Below, piece after piece: positions 15,188 through 26,690 of a stretch of DNA of 64,000 nucleotides; position 1 is the stretch's first letter, and every line of letters starts with the position of its first letter. This DNA comes from Selaginella moellendorffii (lineage: Eukaryota > Streptophyta > Lycopodiopsida > Selaginellales > Selaginellaceae), in NCBI RefSeq assembly GCF_000143415.4, contig NW_003314353.1, forward strand, positions 467,785-531,784. The letters are read 5' to 3'. Below the pieces are notes generated by a model that was not told the origin of the DNA, made no database searches, and saw only the letters and a list, made by a program, of their open reading frames with translations. A program made the position numbers and the translations under genes.

Positions 15188-15639
15188 AACAATTGCATTA
15201 CTGACTCAAATGATCCTTGATGAAGACGATACAATTGTTGAAAAGTATCATCACAATCGTTAGTATGTCCAAATGCACATTTGAAAATATCTAGGAGAAC
15301 ACTCCAATCCCCATGAGTGGCTGTGCTCAAACTATTATACCACTGCAACACCATTCCTTGGAGATATGTAAGAAACTCATACAAACGTTAAACATCATCC
15401 CAAAAATGATATATGGCAATCACTATGAAGTGATCGAACCAATAGTACATATCATCCCTAAAATTTCTGTAAAAGAACTTTAGCTGAACACGAGGATTAG
15501 TGCCAAGAGCAAGAGTTATACCACATGCCATGAATGCTGCCATTAACTGAGTTTTGTTGTTCAATTGCAATCACATAGCATCAAGCAATTGCATCAACTA
15601 CTGCTCCAGAGTCAAATGAGGAAATTGCTGATCTGCCAT
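15133..15639 (-). pseudogene. Retrotransposon gag (retrotrans_gag type) with three C-to-T nonsense codons
   Basis: It starts MADQQFPHLTLEQ at 15639 and contains VQLKFFYRNFRDDMYYWFDHF and LQGMVLQWYNSLSTATHGDW, then DIFKCAFGH. This is the capsid-like retrotrans_gag block found in Ty3/Gypsy and related elements. In-frame stops are TAG at 15598-15600 (after LEQ), TGA at 15571-15573 (after DAM) and TAA at 15388-15390 (before RLYEF). Each is one C-to-T step from a likely Gln or Arg codon (CAG, CGA, CAA). The part below about 15190 is antisense to the inverted copy and is not genuine gag. Confidence 0.7.
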
Positions 15640-16013
15640 AAAGATGAATGAAAAGGAAAGATCAAAAGAAGAGAAATGAAAAAAAGTTAAAAGAAAAGGA
15701 AGATCTAAATAATGCAAAAATTAAATTTAAACCAAAATCCTAAAAGAAAAAAAACAAAAGAAAGGAAATGGAAAAAATTAGATCTAGACAATGCATATAT
15801 GAGTGCATGAAATATAGAAAGAGAATACAGAAAATATCAATTAGCCGGAAAACCCTAGTTTATATACAAGAACGAGTGGTCTGGATTGAAATCAATCCAA
15901 CAGCTGCTAAAATCCCAATACACTAATATTAGAATACACCATCATGACCTCACACTTGAATATTTTAAGTATCTTTTACATTTCTGTTTTCCTAGGGTTC
16001 TTTGAAACTATAG

Positions 16014-17078
16014 GTGATTTGGATAGTGTTAGAGCTTGATAAGGCTATGGATTTTCACTGGTTCCAGTTGCATGGCGACAATCTTTGGCATGTGCCTTCC
16101 TCTCTACAATGGGAAGCTCGAATCACTTGCTGCTTCGAGTTGGATCCAGCAAAGCTCTCCTTCCTAGTTATGGTGCCGAAATATGAATCAGACAACAAAG
16201 ACGATGATGAGTACGATCTAAAATTCCATCCTCTCACACTCAATAGCACAACAGGCCTGTCTTGCTCGTCTCGTCACGGATGTCCTCCTCGTCAGTCTCG
16301 GATGCCAAGACCAAGCAGCACGCCGCTGTGATCCACGGCCCATCTCCGCAAGAAATCTCGCCGCTTGGCTGTCGAGATTGTCGCAGACTTGCATGGGTCT
16401 TCTTCTGGTGGAGTCGGTCCTGTGCCACCAGTTCATGTTCATGCTCCACAAAGAGCTTGGCGTCACTGGGTTCGTGCATAAGGTTTCCAGGGACAAGAAA
16501 TTGAGTGAGCTCACCTGACACGAGCCTGAGCCCGAGGAGGAGGACTTTTACATCGACCGCCACCTTTCTCGTGAGCAAAGTGACGAGCTCTTGCGTGGGA
16601 TTTTCGAGGTTACGGTGCCACACTCGTACCGATGGCTGCAGCTGGAGGAGATCGACGGGGGCATGAGAACTTTGCGAGTGCAGAGCGTGTGGAGGCGAGG
16701 ACCAAAAGCTCGGCTGTTCTTGTTTGTAGGAAGTCTGGTGACGCTGTTCTTGGCATTGACGTCGTGAGCCATTTCAGCCAGTTGAGTTTGAGGAGGTGCG
16801 AAGTGGAGTTTTACTCGTGGGCGAGCTCGTCCAAGCTCCCTTTTGTGCAGTTCATCACTGATTTCAGAAGCGGGGCCGTGCTTTTCTACTGCACTTTCAC
16901 GCAGGCGAGATCAATGTGCCGCGAGATGATGTCGGTCGGCACCATGATAAAGCTGCTACGGCTCTTTGGCACAACGTTGCCCGATTCGGAGTCGGAGCTG
17001 GAGTGGTGGCCGCTGGCGTGGAAACGTTTCTCGGAAATAGGTGAGATCTTTCAACTTTGTATACACTGGTGTTCTTAA
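16014..17078 (+). pseudogene. Unrecognised protein gene, broken frame
   Basis: Three stretches look codon-like. They are 16014-16230 (LDKAMDFHWFQLHGDNLWHVPS, then CCFELDPAKLSFLVMVPKYES), 16530-16710 (DFYIDRHLSREQSDELLRG, then PHSYRWLQLEEIDGG) and 16690-17045 in another frame (KSSAVLVCRKSGDAVLGID, then FVQFITDFRSGAVLFYCTFTQAR). Moving from the second to the third needs a frameshift near 16700. The first may be a separate exon. I do not recognise the family, and no signal peptide or membrane segment is obvious. Best called a decayed gene of unknown function; it could instead be two neighbouring fragments. Confidence 0.4.
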
Positions 17079-18017
17079 TACTTTTTGAGACCAAGGAACA
17101 AAGAGCATTCCAGTCTGCAAGCTGTGAAACCGCTTTGAAAAGAGAAACAGATTAAAGATTTTTACAGTCAAATAAAGTGGCACCATAGTGGCCACCGTTA
17201 CTATGCTTCAGAGCACGATGAATGCTAGTACCACGCACGTCTTCAAGTACCTTACAGTCAATTTTCTATCAAAGCTTGTTTCTAGCATCTAGCATTGGCT
17301 GTTCTAACACTTTCAAGAAGGTGAATATCCACGCAGGAGCAACCAAAGTTTACACGAATCACTGTCAAGCTTAGGTCGACGTGAGAGATGTGGCTGAGGC
17401 ACACATTCTCGTGCACGAGGGGCCTAGCCCTTGTGTTGAGCTCTTTCCGGACTATCCAATCTCGAGAAAGTGAGTGATTAAAAGACCAATGTCTAGCTTT
17501 GTTTTGACAATCCTGATCTTTTTTTGTTCTCTTTTGTATCTCCTTTGAATACTTGAACCAAGAAGCAGAGAATGAAAAGACATTGTCACGAACCCTTTTG
17601 TTAACAGTGACGGGTTTCCAGAGAGACGTATCTTGTTTTTTCATAGTTTTCTTTCATAGCTTTGGAATACAGGATGTGTTTCCGCTTATGGAGTTCCATC
17701 ATATCAAGGTTTTTGTGGTGCTTAGAATTTATATGGTCTTCATTCTTACTCCAGTATCAGGAAATAGGATGAGGCTATGTTTATAAAGTTCTCTCTCGTA
17801 TCTTGGTGAGTTGGCTTTTTACTTTCAATTGCCACAGGCTTGCTTAAAGTTTCCAGCTTCCAGGTTACCATGAAAACGTAGTGAGCTTGGTTCGAGAATG
17901 AATTTCTGTATATCCACATGGAGCTGTAGAACATTCACGAAGAAAACACTGACCGAGGTGACGTCTCAAGTAAGTATATTCTTTTCTTAGTTTCTCATGA
18001 CTGCATGGCAGCTCTTA
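17079..18017. other. Spacer without recognisable genes
   Basis: Mixed-composition sequence with only short chance frames on both strands; no motif I could support. Confidence 0.5.
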
Positions 18018-18233
18018 TAAATGCACGGCCTCGTTCACGACGTGAAGCCCGACAACATCTACATCGACGAAGGCGTCTACAAGATTGGCGACTTTGGCCT
18101 CTGGCGAGGATGGCGACTCGAGATATCTCCACTATCAAGCCATCCACCAGCTCTTCTTCCAAGCTTGATCAACTCTCTGATGCATCCACAAATCGAGCTC
18201 TTTGAGAGGAAAAAAACTTCTTGGTCGCAGTAA
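18018..18233 (+). pseudogene. Wee1-like protein kinase fragment
   Basis: The frame at 18021 reads MHGLVHDVKPDNIYIDEGVYKIGDFG. This is the catalytic loop plus DFG of Wee1-family kinases (HGLVHLDVKPDNIYI is typical), with one residue lost between H and D. Just after, another frame reads GEDGDSRYL, matching the Wee1 activation segment EDGDSRYMP, so a frameshift is present. PALLPSLINSLMHP resembles the later Wee1 C-lobe helix, so most of the region between has been deleted. Wee1 is an inhibitory CDK tyrosine kinase. Only this scrap remains. Confidence 0.75.
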
Positions 18234-19362
18234 CACTAAATTAAACTTTATTGGCATGCAACCTGGATAAAACACCATGAAGTATCCAGTCGATCATATC
18301 CTTGCAATGGATAACAAGTGGTATCTGAACAAGTCCCTCAAGAAAGAGATATCCTCAGTGGAGTTTCCACCATGGTACCCGTAAAGTGTCAACCAAAGCT
18401 GGAAATTAAGTGCCTCCAAGTTACGTGGATTGAAAGCGCCTACAAGAAGAAGCTTGAAGAGGCTCAGCAATTCATCCAGCTCCCACTCTCACCAAGCTCT
18501 GGCTTTCAATGAGCTCGTAGTGGCTGCCGATCTTCAGGACTTCCAGGCTCTTCGATTGGAAACTGAGGGAGATGTCCAGTAAGAAGTGACTAACTTCGAA
18601 GGTGGAGTATCGAGGAAAATTTCATAAGTGCTCAAAATGGTGTCCTGCCATGTCCCAGCAAGGTGAAGCTCTTGAGGCTCCTGCTCGACACCGTGAGGCG
18701 GGCCCTGGACAGAACCTCAAAATCCTTGACGTTGAGCCGACATTCGCATTGGCCTCTGGTCAGGCGCCGAGGAGCGATTCACTAACATGAAGGCTGCTGT
18801 AGAATCCCCCGATAATGTGGAGGCTCTCGAGCATGCCCATGCAGGACACCAAGTCCAGAAAAGTGCCCCAGCAGAATCCCCAATCTACTCATACTTGACT
18901 GAATGTGCACACGCAAACCAGATACCTAGAGACATTTATTTGACATTTATTTGCTTCAAACATTTTACTTCCCTATAGAAACACCATTTGGTCCTGAATT
19001 GTTTTTGGCTCAAGCATTTTAACTTGAGGCAGCCTGCAGTGGAGCAAGGCAAAGATGATCCTTGTCCCCACAGAGAAGAAATGGTACCTATGGTAGAGCT
19101 CCTGCCAGCGCTTGCACACGAGAGTGCAGCACGTTGGGGTCGGCCAAATGAAAGCACGAAATCTAGTCACAAAGAGGAGGGTTAGGCTGTATTCTAATTT
19201 CTTTGTACAATTTGCCTTTTTTTCTTATTTAAATATGTGGTCAAAGGGTTTTAAGAGGGTATTAGGTAGGATGAAGAATTAGAGAGTAGGCATTGCGGAA
19301 AGGAATTACATGGAAGACTTTTTTGTGAATGTTTTTAGCTATAGAGAGTTTAAAATATAAAA
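18234..19362. other. Spacer with short unassigned frames
   Basis: Plus-strand fragments such as WIESAYKKKLEEAQQFIQ (18430-18480) and RLLLDTVRRALDRTSKS (18690-18720) look helical but match no family I know. On the minus strand, 19150-18960 includes LVCKRWQELYH, faintly F-box-like. None is long or conserved enough to call. Confidence 0.35.
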
Positions 19363-20163
19363 TTGTCTATATTAAACTATATACCAATTAAAAAACTTAC
19401 AGGACATAGAAGGGGTCTTACACATGCTGAAATGTTCAACGGCTATGAAGGTGATGCAGTTGCCAAGTTTTGCTTGGCAAACATGCTCGCTACCATAGCC
19501 AAGAGTATTGCGGAAGGAGGCAAGAGTGCAAGAGAAGCTTTGGAGGAAGTGTTTACAGACATGGACGCACACTTGCTAGCTGCTGGGACTGATCGTGGCC
19601 TAGCGAAGACCAAGATGGAGTTTGAGGAAGAGATTGATTGGAACGATGGCGAGGAGGAGGAGGAGGAGAAAGAGGTTGGATTGGGCAGCACAGCGGTGGT
19701 GGCGCTCGTCTAGGCGCAGCAGAGGTCTCTGGTGGTAGCAAGCGTGGGGGACTCTCGCGCAATCTTGTCTGAAAAGGGGAGGGCGGTGGAGCTGGCTCGA
19801 GCTCATGAGCCCAAGGACCCCAAGGAGAGGTCCCGGATAGAGGCAGCGGGCGGGAAGATCATGCCCAATGGATCGCTTAGCGATGTGTTAGAATGGTGCA
19901 CGCTTGCAATGTCACAACCCATTGGCAAGCTCAAGTGCTGCTTTAGACAAGCAGATCGTGATTGCTGTTCCGGAGGTTGTGGAGATGAGCTCACAAGCGA
20001 CGACGATTTTCTGGTGTTGAGCTCGGATGGAATCTGGATGGAGGTGATTGTTGACTTTGTGGCGAGCTAGGTGAGAAAGGAAGTTGAATTGGAAGAAATA
20101 TGCAAGGTTTGATCCAAAAGGTGGATGCCAATGACAACATGTCCATTGTCATCCTCAACCTTG
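19363..20163 (+). pseudogene. PP2C-type protein phosphatase, decayed, metal site lost
   Basis: PP2C blocks appear in order: GDAVAKFC (19452), LGSTAVVAL (19680), SLVVASVGDSRAILSEKGRAVELA (19722), ERSRIEAAGGKI (19825), PIGKLK (19918), LTSDDDFLVLSSDGIW (19990) and VDFVAS-stop-VRKEVE (20050). The motif that should read FDGHGGD is MFNGYEGD, so the metal-binding Asp and the neighbouring His are replaced. IGDLK has become IGKLK. TAG codons interrupt the frame at 19711-19713 and 20068-20070, the latter at an expected Gln. A pair of offsetting frameshifts lies between about 19935 and 19985, where the other frame reads DKQIVIAVPEVVEM. A final frameshift near 20105 leaves LIQKVDANDNMSIVILNLA. Inactive relic of a Ser/Thr phosphatase. 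Confidence 0.85.
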
Positions 20164-20419
20164 CAAGAAGTGCTTATTACTAAGACAACCATCTGCTAAG
20201 GTCATTTGATAGATTAATTGAAATTGGTGATTTTTTCAAACATTGTAACTTTTATGGTGATAAAAACCATAAATTTTGCATGTGACAATGCTCAAGAAGT
20301 TAATTCCAGCAAAAAAATAATATTGCTCTTGTAAGTTAGATTTTGTCCATAAGATCAAAAAGTATCCTTTGTTCTTTTGACCCTTCAGTGATTTCCGGAA
20401 GAACCCTAATAAACACCCA

Positions 20420-20851
20420 TCACTGCTGGAGCTGCTGCTCGTATTGGGGCGGCTGCGTCGTCGGCGGAGCCGCTTGGGCGGCGCTGCCAGCCACGGCAGA
20501 ATCCGCATAGTACTCCTGCCGCTTCACATTGACCCCAAATTCCCTCAGCGCCGCGGCCAGATCGTCGCTGGTGAGCACAATCCGCCCGCCGTGCTTGGGA
20601 TCCTTGGCGCTACCGCCCGAGGAGGGGGCCGCGGCGGCCGATTTGCTGCGGACCTTGCTGTGCTGGAGCGCGTCCGATGCTACCTCGGACACGAATTTCT
20701 GCGTCGCCACAGCCACCAGGCGCGTGAGGCGCGAGTCGTGCGCCTGGAATCCCCCCGCGGCCAAGTAGTACTCCACCAGCTCCTCCGGAATCGCGGGAAT
20801 GTAGTCGTCCAGCGTCGCCAGGAAATCCACTAGCATCGCATCGTCCGCCAT
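20420..20851 (-). CDS. TAF10: TFIID/SAGA subunit TAF10
   Basis: Single-exon gene of 143 codons starting MADDAMLVDFLATLDDYIPA. The sequence PAIPEELVEYYLAAGGF followed by RLTRLVAVATQKFVSEVASDAL is the TAF10 histone fold. LTSDDLAAALREFGVNVKRQEYYADS follows as the second conserved block. The C-terminus is a Gln/Pro-rich tail. The length is close to that of other plant TAF10 proteins. TAF10 is shared by general factor TFIID and SAGA and pairs with TAF3/TAF8 or SPT7-like partners in the nucleus. ATG at 20851 is preferred over an upstream in-frame GTG. The frame is intact with no decay marks, in contrast with the PP2C relic just downstream of its stop. Confidence 0.93.
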   Translation of the reverse strand: MADDAMLVDFLATLDDYIPAIPEELVEYYLAAGGFQAHDSRLTRLVAVATQKFVSEVASDALQHSKVRSKSAAAAPSSGGSAKDPKHGGRIVLTSDDLAAALREFGVNVKRQEYYADSAVAGSAAQAAPPTTQPPQYEQQLQQ

Positions 20852-20899
20852 GGAAAACACTAAACCCCCTCCGCTCGAGCAGAATAAAATGTTTGGGTA

Positions 20900-21579
20900 A
20901 TATTCCCCGCCATCTTGAAGTATATTCTGTCAACTCTTGCTGCAAGTATATTCTGTTAGAGTTTTGAAAGAACAGGAGATTCTGCGACAAATGCTATGAA
21001 AGGGATATTCCGTTTGCTTTAACTCTTAAAAAATATGTAGCAGCTTCATCGAGCGAATGAAGCCCTTAGTTGTGGCGTTTTGCTGGAGTTTCCCACCATT
21101 TCCAGCTCCACCTCTCCGTTTTCTCGCATTGCGTATTTCCAAGCCCACGATCGTGAGCTCTCTGGCAATCGCTCTAGTGTACAAGAAAATCCTGTAGAAG
21201 GAACTTCTAGAGTTTAGAGCTCTCGTATCTCAAAACTTTGGAGAGTTTTTACCTGTTGGTCCTGATGGTCTTACTCGCATCTTGTGTCCGTCTGGTACTT
21301 CAAAGACGTGGGAGCCCTGCAGCATTACAAGGTTCGTTCGTTTCTCGCTAAGAAAAAGATGAGGCTTGCCTTTATAACAACGTCCGAGGCATCGAACTCC
21401 GAGCAGCCTTTGAGGATGATCTTAAGAGACTCGTGGCGGCTCACTTTGTTCTGCCAGTACACGTTGGTGGAGCACTTCCAGTCGATTCCTTGGTTGGAAA
21501 CTTGGACATTGTGGAAGCGACACCTCCCCAACCTGAAAAGCTTGCCTCAGTGATTGTTTGACATGACCGAGGAAAGCTT
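20900..21579 (+). other. Unassigned region, possible gene fragment
   Basis: At 21385-21540 one plus frame reads FEDDLKRLVAAHFVLP, then VHVGGALPVDSLVGNLDIVEA, which looks like real protein but matches no family I know. At 21283-21350 VWYFKDVGALQHYK precedes it in another frame. It may be a decayed gene or a 5' exon fragment; there is not enough to call. Confidence 0.3.
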
Positions 21580-24500
21580 TTACCCCTCGCCGTAGTGAAG
21601 TATGCCATCCTTTACGGTTCCCATGATATTTTCCGCCTCTACCACCAAGCTACCACTTACCTGCAAGTAACAAAAGTTAAGTTATTCTTTGAAGCGTAAA
21701 TTTGACAATGCTTACATCGACATTGGTCCATGAAAGTTCTGAGATTTCTAACTGCACCTCTGATCCTTTTCGGATGGACCCGCCATAAATCTGCGAGACA
21801 AGTCTTTTTAGTTTAGCCTCTGAGAGAGACAACAAGAAAGCAAGCAGTGTTACCTTTTGACGAAAGATGTTCCACAATGGGCCGATAGCTGGATGTAGAA
21901 GAGCAATGAATGGAGGGCCTGTGTCAATGTAGCATTGATTTGATTCCATCTGCATGTTCACAAGCGTGTTGAGAAGAACAGAAAGTCCTGTTTGTCTCAC
22001 CTCGTCTATCGCCACTCCACAAGACGTCAGAAGGTCAAACGCATTCCTCGTAATATCAAGAAATGACCCGTCTGGCGTCTGTCCAGGAAAGAAGCATGAT
22101 AACACTGCTTTAAGAAATACGAGTGTACCTGGTGGAGTGTTTGATCGTCGAGTTTCCTGCGCCTCTTTGCCGAAGATGTTACCTTTCTTCGTTGATTGTA
22201 AATAATAAAGGTGTCGAGATTATCTGATTAAAAGCAATGTAAAATCTTCAAATTAGACGTCGGATTGTTTCTACCGTGATCAATGGACGTCAATTGATGC
22301 TGATAATGGTTTTGGAGTGAGTCCGCAATGTTTTGCATTGTGCACTCGATTCTTCCTGCACGAATACTGTTCAAGAGAACTCTTAATAAACGTAGAGAGA
22401 AACCTCAATTCAAACCTTTGATCTACACCGTAGCTGTCCGTAAACGTAACAGGCTTCTTCAAGTTCATTATCATCCCAGGCAAAGAAGCACAGTCATTGC
22501 GTGATGCCACCTCTTCAACTGACTCAAGGTCCACGAAAAGAACATTTGTGTTTGCAGGAAACCTGGCTTGCATGCTGTAAAGGAAAGTCAAGTTAAAACC
22601 GATGCTGAGCAAAATTATACACATTTCTTGCCTGCCAGTTGAAACTGGGACATCTGCAATACCAAGCCTACTAAACTCGGTGTATTCGATGCATGTTGTG
22701 CCATATCTCCAGCGGCCATCTTCCGTTTTGCTCTCCATCAGCACGTTGACACCTTCGGCGGCACCAACTTTGCGGTCACAAGACGCAAAACCAAATTTCT
22801 GTTGACAAGCTTGCTTAACCTCCATATCGAAAACGAAAACGTAAAAGTACCTTGTTTTGATGCAAACCAACACCTGCCAAAGCTAGAAGAGTAACATCAG
22901 TAGCTGCAACTGGATTGCTGCACGGAATATATGGTCAAAATCTAAAAGAAACGCAAGATAGATACCTTATTTGACGTACCACAGCAGCTTTCCGGTTTTT
23001 GTCATAAAACCATTTGAATACTTCTGAATCTTTAGCCAACTTCCAAATGACTCCATGGCCGCCTGGCTTTAGCATCGGATCCAACGGACCTCTCACGACC
23101 CATTGCACGTTTTCTGCAGCTATTGTGGGCACCAATGGCTGAAATTTGTGTAGTGTGAATCTCTAGCACTAGACAAAAAGCTTTCTCACCTGTTCAAAGA
23201 GCTGAAAATTATCTCTTCCTCTGCCAAACCATCTGTGGCTTTCGAGTAAGTCTTTTACTCTCTCGTTATTCCGTTTTGCTGCACTCGTCATGATTGCAAC
23301 CGGAGTGATCACCTGTGAGCCATATAGCTTAAAGTGGAAGAATTCTCGAGCCTGTAGGAACAGGAAGTGAATTAGCTCCACATCAATTCAAGGTAGGCTA
23401 GAACCTGTAAGTCCCGTATGAGACCTTCCAACAAAGTCCGACCACAATATGGTAGCATTGCCACAGGAAGGCTTTCACCAGTCACGTCGTCAACAAGTCC
23501 CAAGCGGTCACCAGCTCCACCTAGGGGATAAATTTCTCCAATTTCTGCCAAGCGCTGCAGCATAATATCGTCAAACCAAAACCTTCAAAAAACAAAAACA
23601 AGCGCTTACTTTCACGCCCCAGCCAGCTGCCTGAGTTGCAAAAGCTGTGTCTTTTGAAAGATCTTTTCCTTCCGGGACGTGATAAAATGACTGTTGAGCA
23701 CTGCGTGTCGCCGAAAATCCAATCTCCCCAGTTTCGGACGAGCGTATCAGCTCCATCCCGGCCAACTGGTACCTAGACAGCAAAGTCATAGTTAGCCAGG
23801 AGAATCTTACGAGTTTCACCGTGACTTACCCAACAATGCCGCCTATACAATCGTAAAACCGCTCCAGAGAATCCAACACTCTCACAAAACTCTTGAGCTT
23901 CAGCAAAACCTCGCGCTCATCCGGCTCTCCACGCCGGCGTTTTCTCTGCAACTCTGCCGTGACGTCCAAACTCAATGGCCACTGTATCAACTCGGAGGAC
24001 TTCGCATCTTCAAAGGACTCTATAAGCTGTGTCATAAGCTGGAGCGTTCCCATCAATACACTCTTCTCCGATCCATTCACGAAGCTCATACCACCCAGGC
24101 CATTGCAACCATTGAGAATTTTCCTGTGATCGTCGGCGACACCACCACCCTCGTCTCCCAAACCAAGGATATGTCCCTGCCCGATCGCCACAAGGCACTT
24201 AAGCAAGTAGAGCTCATAGTCCCCAAGCTTTCTCATCGCCACAGCCACCACCTCATTGCAAAGAGAGCCCTGTTGGAACGAGAACACTGCCTGGACGCGA
24301 GGAAGGCTCCCGACGAGAAGACATCTCTCCCTCAAGCTCTTACACGCCTTTAGCCTCGCCTTTAAATCCGTTAGCCTCTCCAGCTCCTCCTCCAGCCTCC
24401 AATTCTTGCGCGACAGTGAAGAAGAACCCTTGCCGCCGTTACACACGGCGTTCTTCTCCGAGATCGGCGAGAGCGTCCGGCATTTGGACACCAGCTTCCT

Positions 24501-24656
24501 GTGCGAGCGGAAATTTCTTGATCGCGATCCATCCCTGTCCAGAATCACACTCTCCGGCCGCGGCCGCAGCAAGAGAGAGGTCTCCAGCGATCCACAGAGC
24601 TCCGTGACGACCGCATTGCCGTGGAACGACCGCTTGGCTGATGTGAGAGCTTCCAT
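21580..24656 (-). CDS. UGP3: Plastid UDP-glucose pyrophosphorylase 3
   Basis: I derived 14 exons by hand: 24656-23830, 23772-23610, 23554-23405, 23351-23190, 23138-22966, 22917-22851, 22798-22632, 22574-22416, 22366-22275, 22223-22129, 22078-22001, 21949-21854, 21790-21716 and 21660-21580. They sum to 2,385 nt, giving 794 residues without a stop. The nucleotide-binding core is EIYPLGGAGDRLGLVDD, followed by LPYCGRTLLEGLIRDLQ. Further blocks are VIAPVAIMTS-like (VITPVAIMTS), PMLKPGGHGVIWKLA, NPVAATDVTLLALAGVGL, IECTMQNIADS and PFIALLHPAIGPLW. The Ser/Arg-rich N-terminus fits a transit peptide. In Arabidopsis UGP3 makes plastid UDP-glucose for sulfolipid synthesis. Intron 7 starts with GC. A TAGGGTTT motif lies at 24779-24772 in the leader. 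No lesion found. Confidence 0.95.
22575..22631 (-). other. GC-AG intron in UGP3
   Basis: The donor reads AG|GCAAGA and the acceptor TTACAG. Splicing here restores ...VSTG-S-MQARFPANTN... in frame. There is no usable GT at this position. Confidence 0.85.
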
Positions 24657-24779
24657 ACGGCCGCTGGAGAAGAATCAAGGTTTCAGTACCTGGAATTCTC
24701 TACAGAATTGCAATCTCATCCTCGAATGACGACTAGCGATAGAGCCGAGACCTACACCTGGAGAGGGGACTAAACCCTA

Positions 24780-25292
24780 TGTTACGCTAACCTTGTTCGT
24801 TAGGGGATTCGTATATACCAGACATCCTTCCTCGCATATACCTTATCCGGATTAAGATGCAAACCCTTTATAAAGAAGAATGAATGTTTAGTTCTAAATA
24901 AATATTTAGATGTAAGAATTCAATTATCAACCGAGTTGGCAAAAAAATAATTTATAACTATATATTATTATTTTGTGTATTTTAAAGATTTTTAAAGATT
25001 TTATGAGTGAGAATTTCTAAAAATTTTGGAGTTTAAAAATGCTTAAGACCTGCTTATATTTTAACCCTTTTTTATCAAATAATAATAATATATATATTTA
25101 CAAACTGGTGAAGTATCATAGTCAATATAAATAAGTAATATATCTAGTTTTAAAAAATACTAATTTTAAAATATAAAAGTTATTATTAATATTTTTAATG
25201 AAAATTTAAATTAGAAATAACTTAATTTTTTATTATTTGAATAAATATTTTTTAAATTTATTACTTATTATGTATTTTGTATTTTAACATCT

Positions 25293-25300
<8 letters not shown>
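24780..25300. other. AT-rich intergenic sequence
   Basis: Very AT-rich, with no gene or recognisable element up to the dinucleotide repeat. Confidence 0.6.

Positions 25301-25364
<64 letters not shown>
25301..25364. repeat. (AT)32 microsatellite
   Basis: 64 bases of uninterrupted AT. It may lie within or next to the 5' LTR of the older surrounding element, whose 3' copy has a shorter ATATATATAT tract at the same relative place (38370-38380). Confidence 0.97.
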
Positions 25365-25366
<2 letters not shown>

Positions 25367-25960
25367 CCCTAGCTAGGTAATTGTAGTGCATGTGATTATA
25401 GCATGAGATTTGGATATACTGTCACTGTGGATCTTTGAAACCTTGGGGGATAAATGAGGATAAAATAACCATTAAAGACTCTTTCATCAAGCAATTCCCT
25501 TTTTCTTGTTAGCTTAAGGGGAGAGAAATAAGGTGCGGTATAATAATAACTAATATAATACTATAACATATAGATTGTTCATTTGGGATTAAATCTAGTC
25601 TATCCATCCTTGTATATAAGCAAAGATTTAAACCCCAATTAATATATCTATTTTTATATCCTAGTCACTCACATTGGTGGAAAGAGGTATTACAATTTGT
25701 CCCTAAAAGTAAAGTTTTTTGACACTGTTTTGCTCTAGTGGTTAGGATCATGTTTTTTGTTCTTATTTCTTTATTATCTTTTAGATCTAGATATATTAGC
25801 TTTTTGCAAGATTTAGAACTCTAACTATCATTGTGCTTAGATCTACTCTTTTATGCCACACCATTATCAATTAAAAAGTATGTAACTTGAAATGTTATTT
25901 TGTTAGATTGAACTTTTGGTATTATGGGGTGTGATCATACTAATACTACACCCATCCTTT

Positions 25961-26658
25961 TGTGAGACACAAAATCCCTAGGCCCCAAAGTGGAGCCGGA
26001 AGGGCGCCACATGGTAGTGGCCGAAGCGAGAGCCAAACGAGCGTAACACGTTTGGACCAAAAGCTCCGACTTGAGAAGTCAAGAGCGGGAGTGGAACTCC
26101 CAATGAAGTGCTCGAGGAATGAGCACGAAGCGAGCAAAAGGCAAGGCTCCAAAAAGGGACCCAAAAGGACCAACACATGACACGTGGGAGTGTCCGAGAT
26201 GGACTCGAGTTGGAGTCCGAAGTGGAGTCCGAGATGGACCCGAGATGGAGTCCGAGATGGAGTCCAAAGTGGAGTCCGAGGTGGATCCGAGATGGAGTCC
26301 AAAGTGGAGTCCGAAGTGGAGTCCGAGATGGACCCGAGTTGGAGTCCGAAGTGGAGTCCGAGATGGACCCGAGTTGGAGTCCGAAGTGGAGTCCGAGATG
26401 GACCCGAGATGGAGTCCGAGATGGAGTCCGAAGTGGAGTCCGAGGTGGACCCGAGATGGACCCGAGTTGGAGTCCGAAGTGGAGTCCGAGATGGACCCGA
26501 GATGGAGTCCGAGATGGAGTCCGAAGTGGAGTCCGAGTTGGACCCGAGATGGACCCGAGTTGGAGTCCGAAGTGGAGTCCGAGATGGACCCGAGATGGAC
26601 CCGAGATGGAGTCCGAGATGGAGTTTGAGATGGAGTCCAAGATCGAGACCGAGACCGG

Positions 26659-26690
<32 letters not shown>

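Larger units (their letters stand above)
14916..15948 (-). mobile_element. Small LTR-flanked gag-only retroelement relic
   Basis: Two similar blocks of about 135 bp (14916-15050 and 15809-15948) lie in the same orientation and behave as LTRs. Read on the minus strand they begin TGATG and contain a TATATAA-like box. Between them is a minus-strand gag frame (15639-15190) plus an inverted gag piece (15055-15187, plus strand). There is no protease, integrase or RT, so the element is a deletion derivative. The LTRs have diverged clearly, so it is older than the Copia insertion. Confidence 0.65.

Noticed and set aside
16240-16623. 127-codon minus frame in the unknown gene region
   Set aside because: Antisense to the more protein-like plus-strand stretches; no motif.
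18960-19170. F-box protein on the minus strand (LVCKRWQELYH)
   Set aside because: Only one short block resembles an F-box. No start, leucine-rich or kelch repeats follow.
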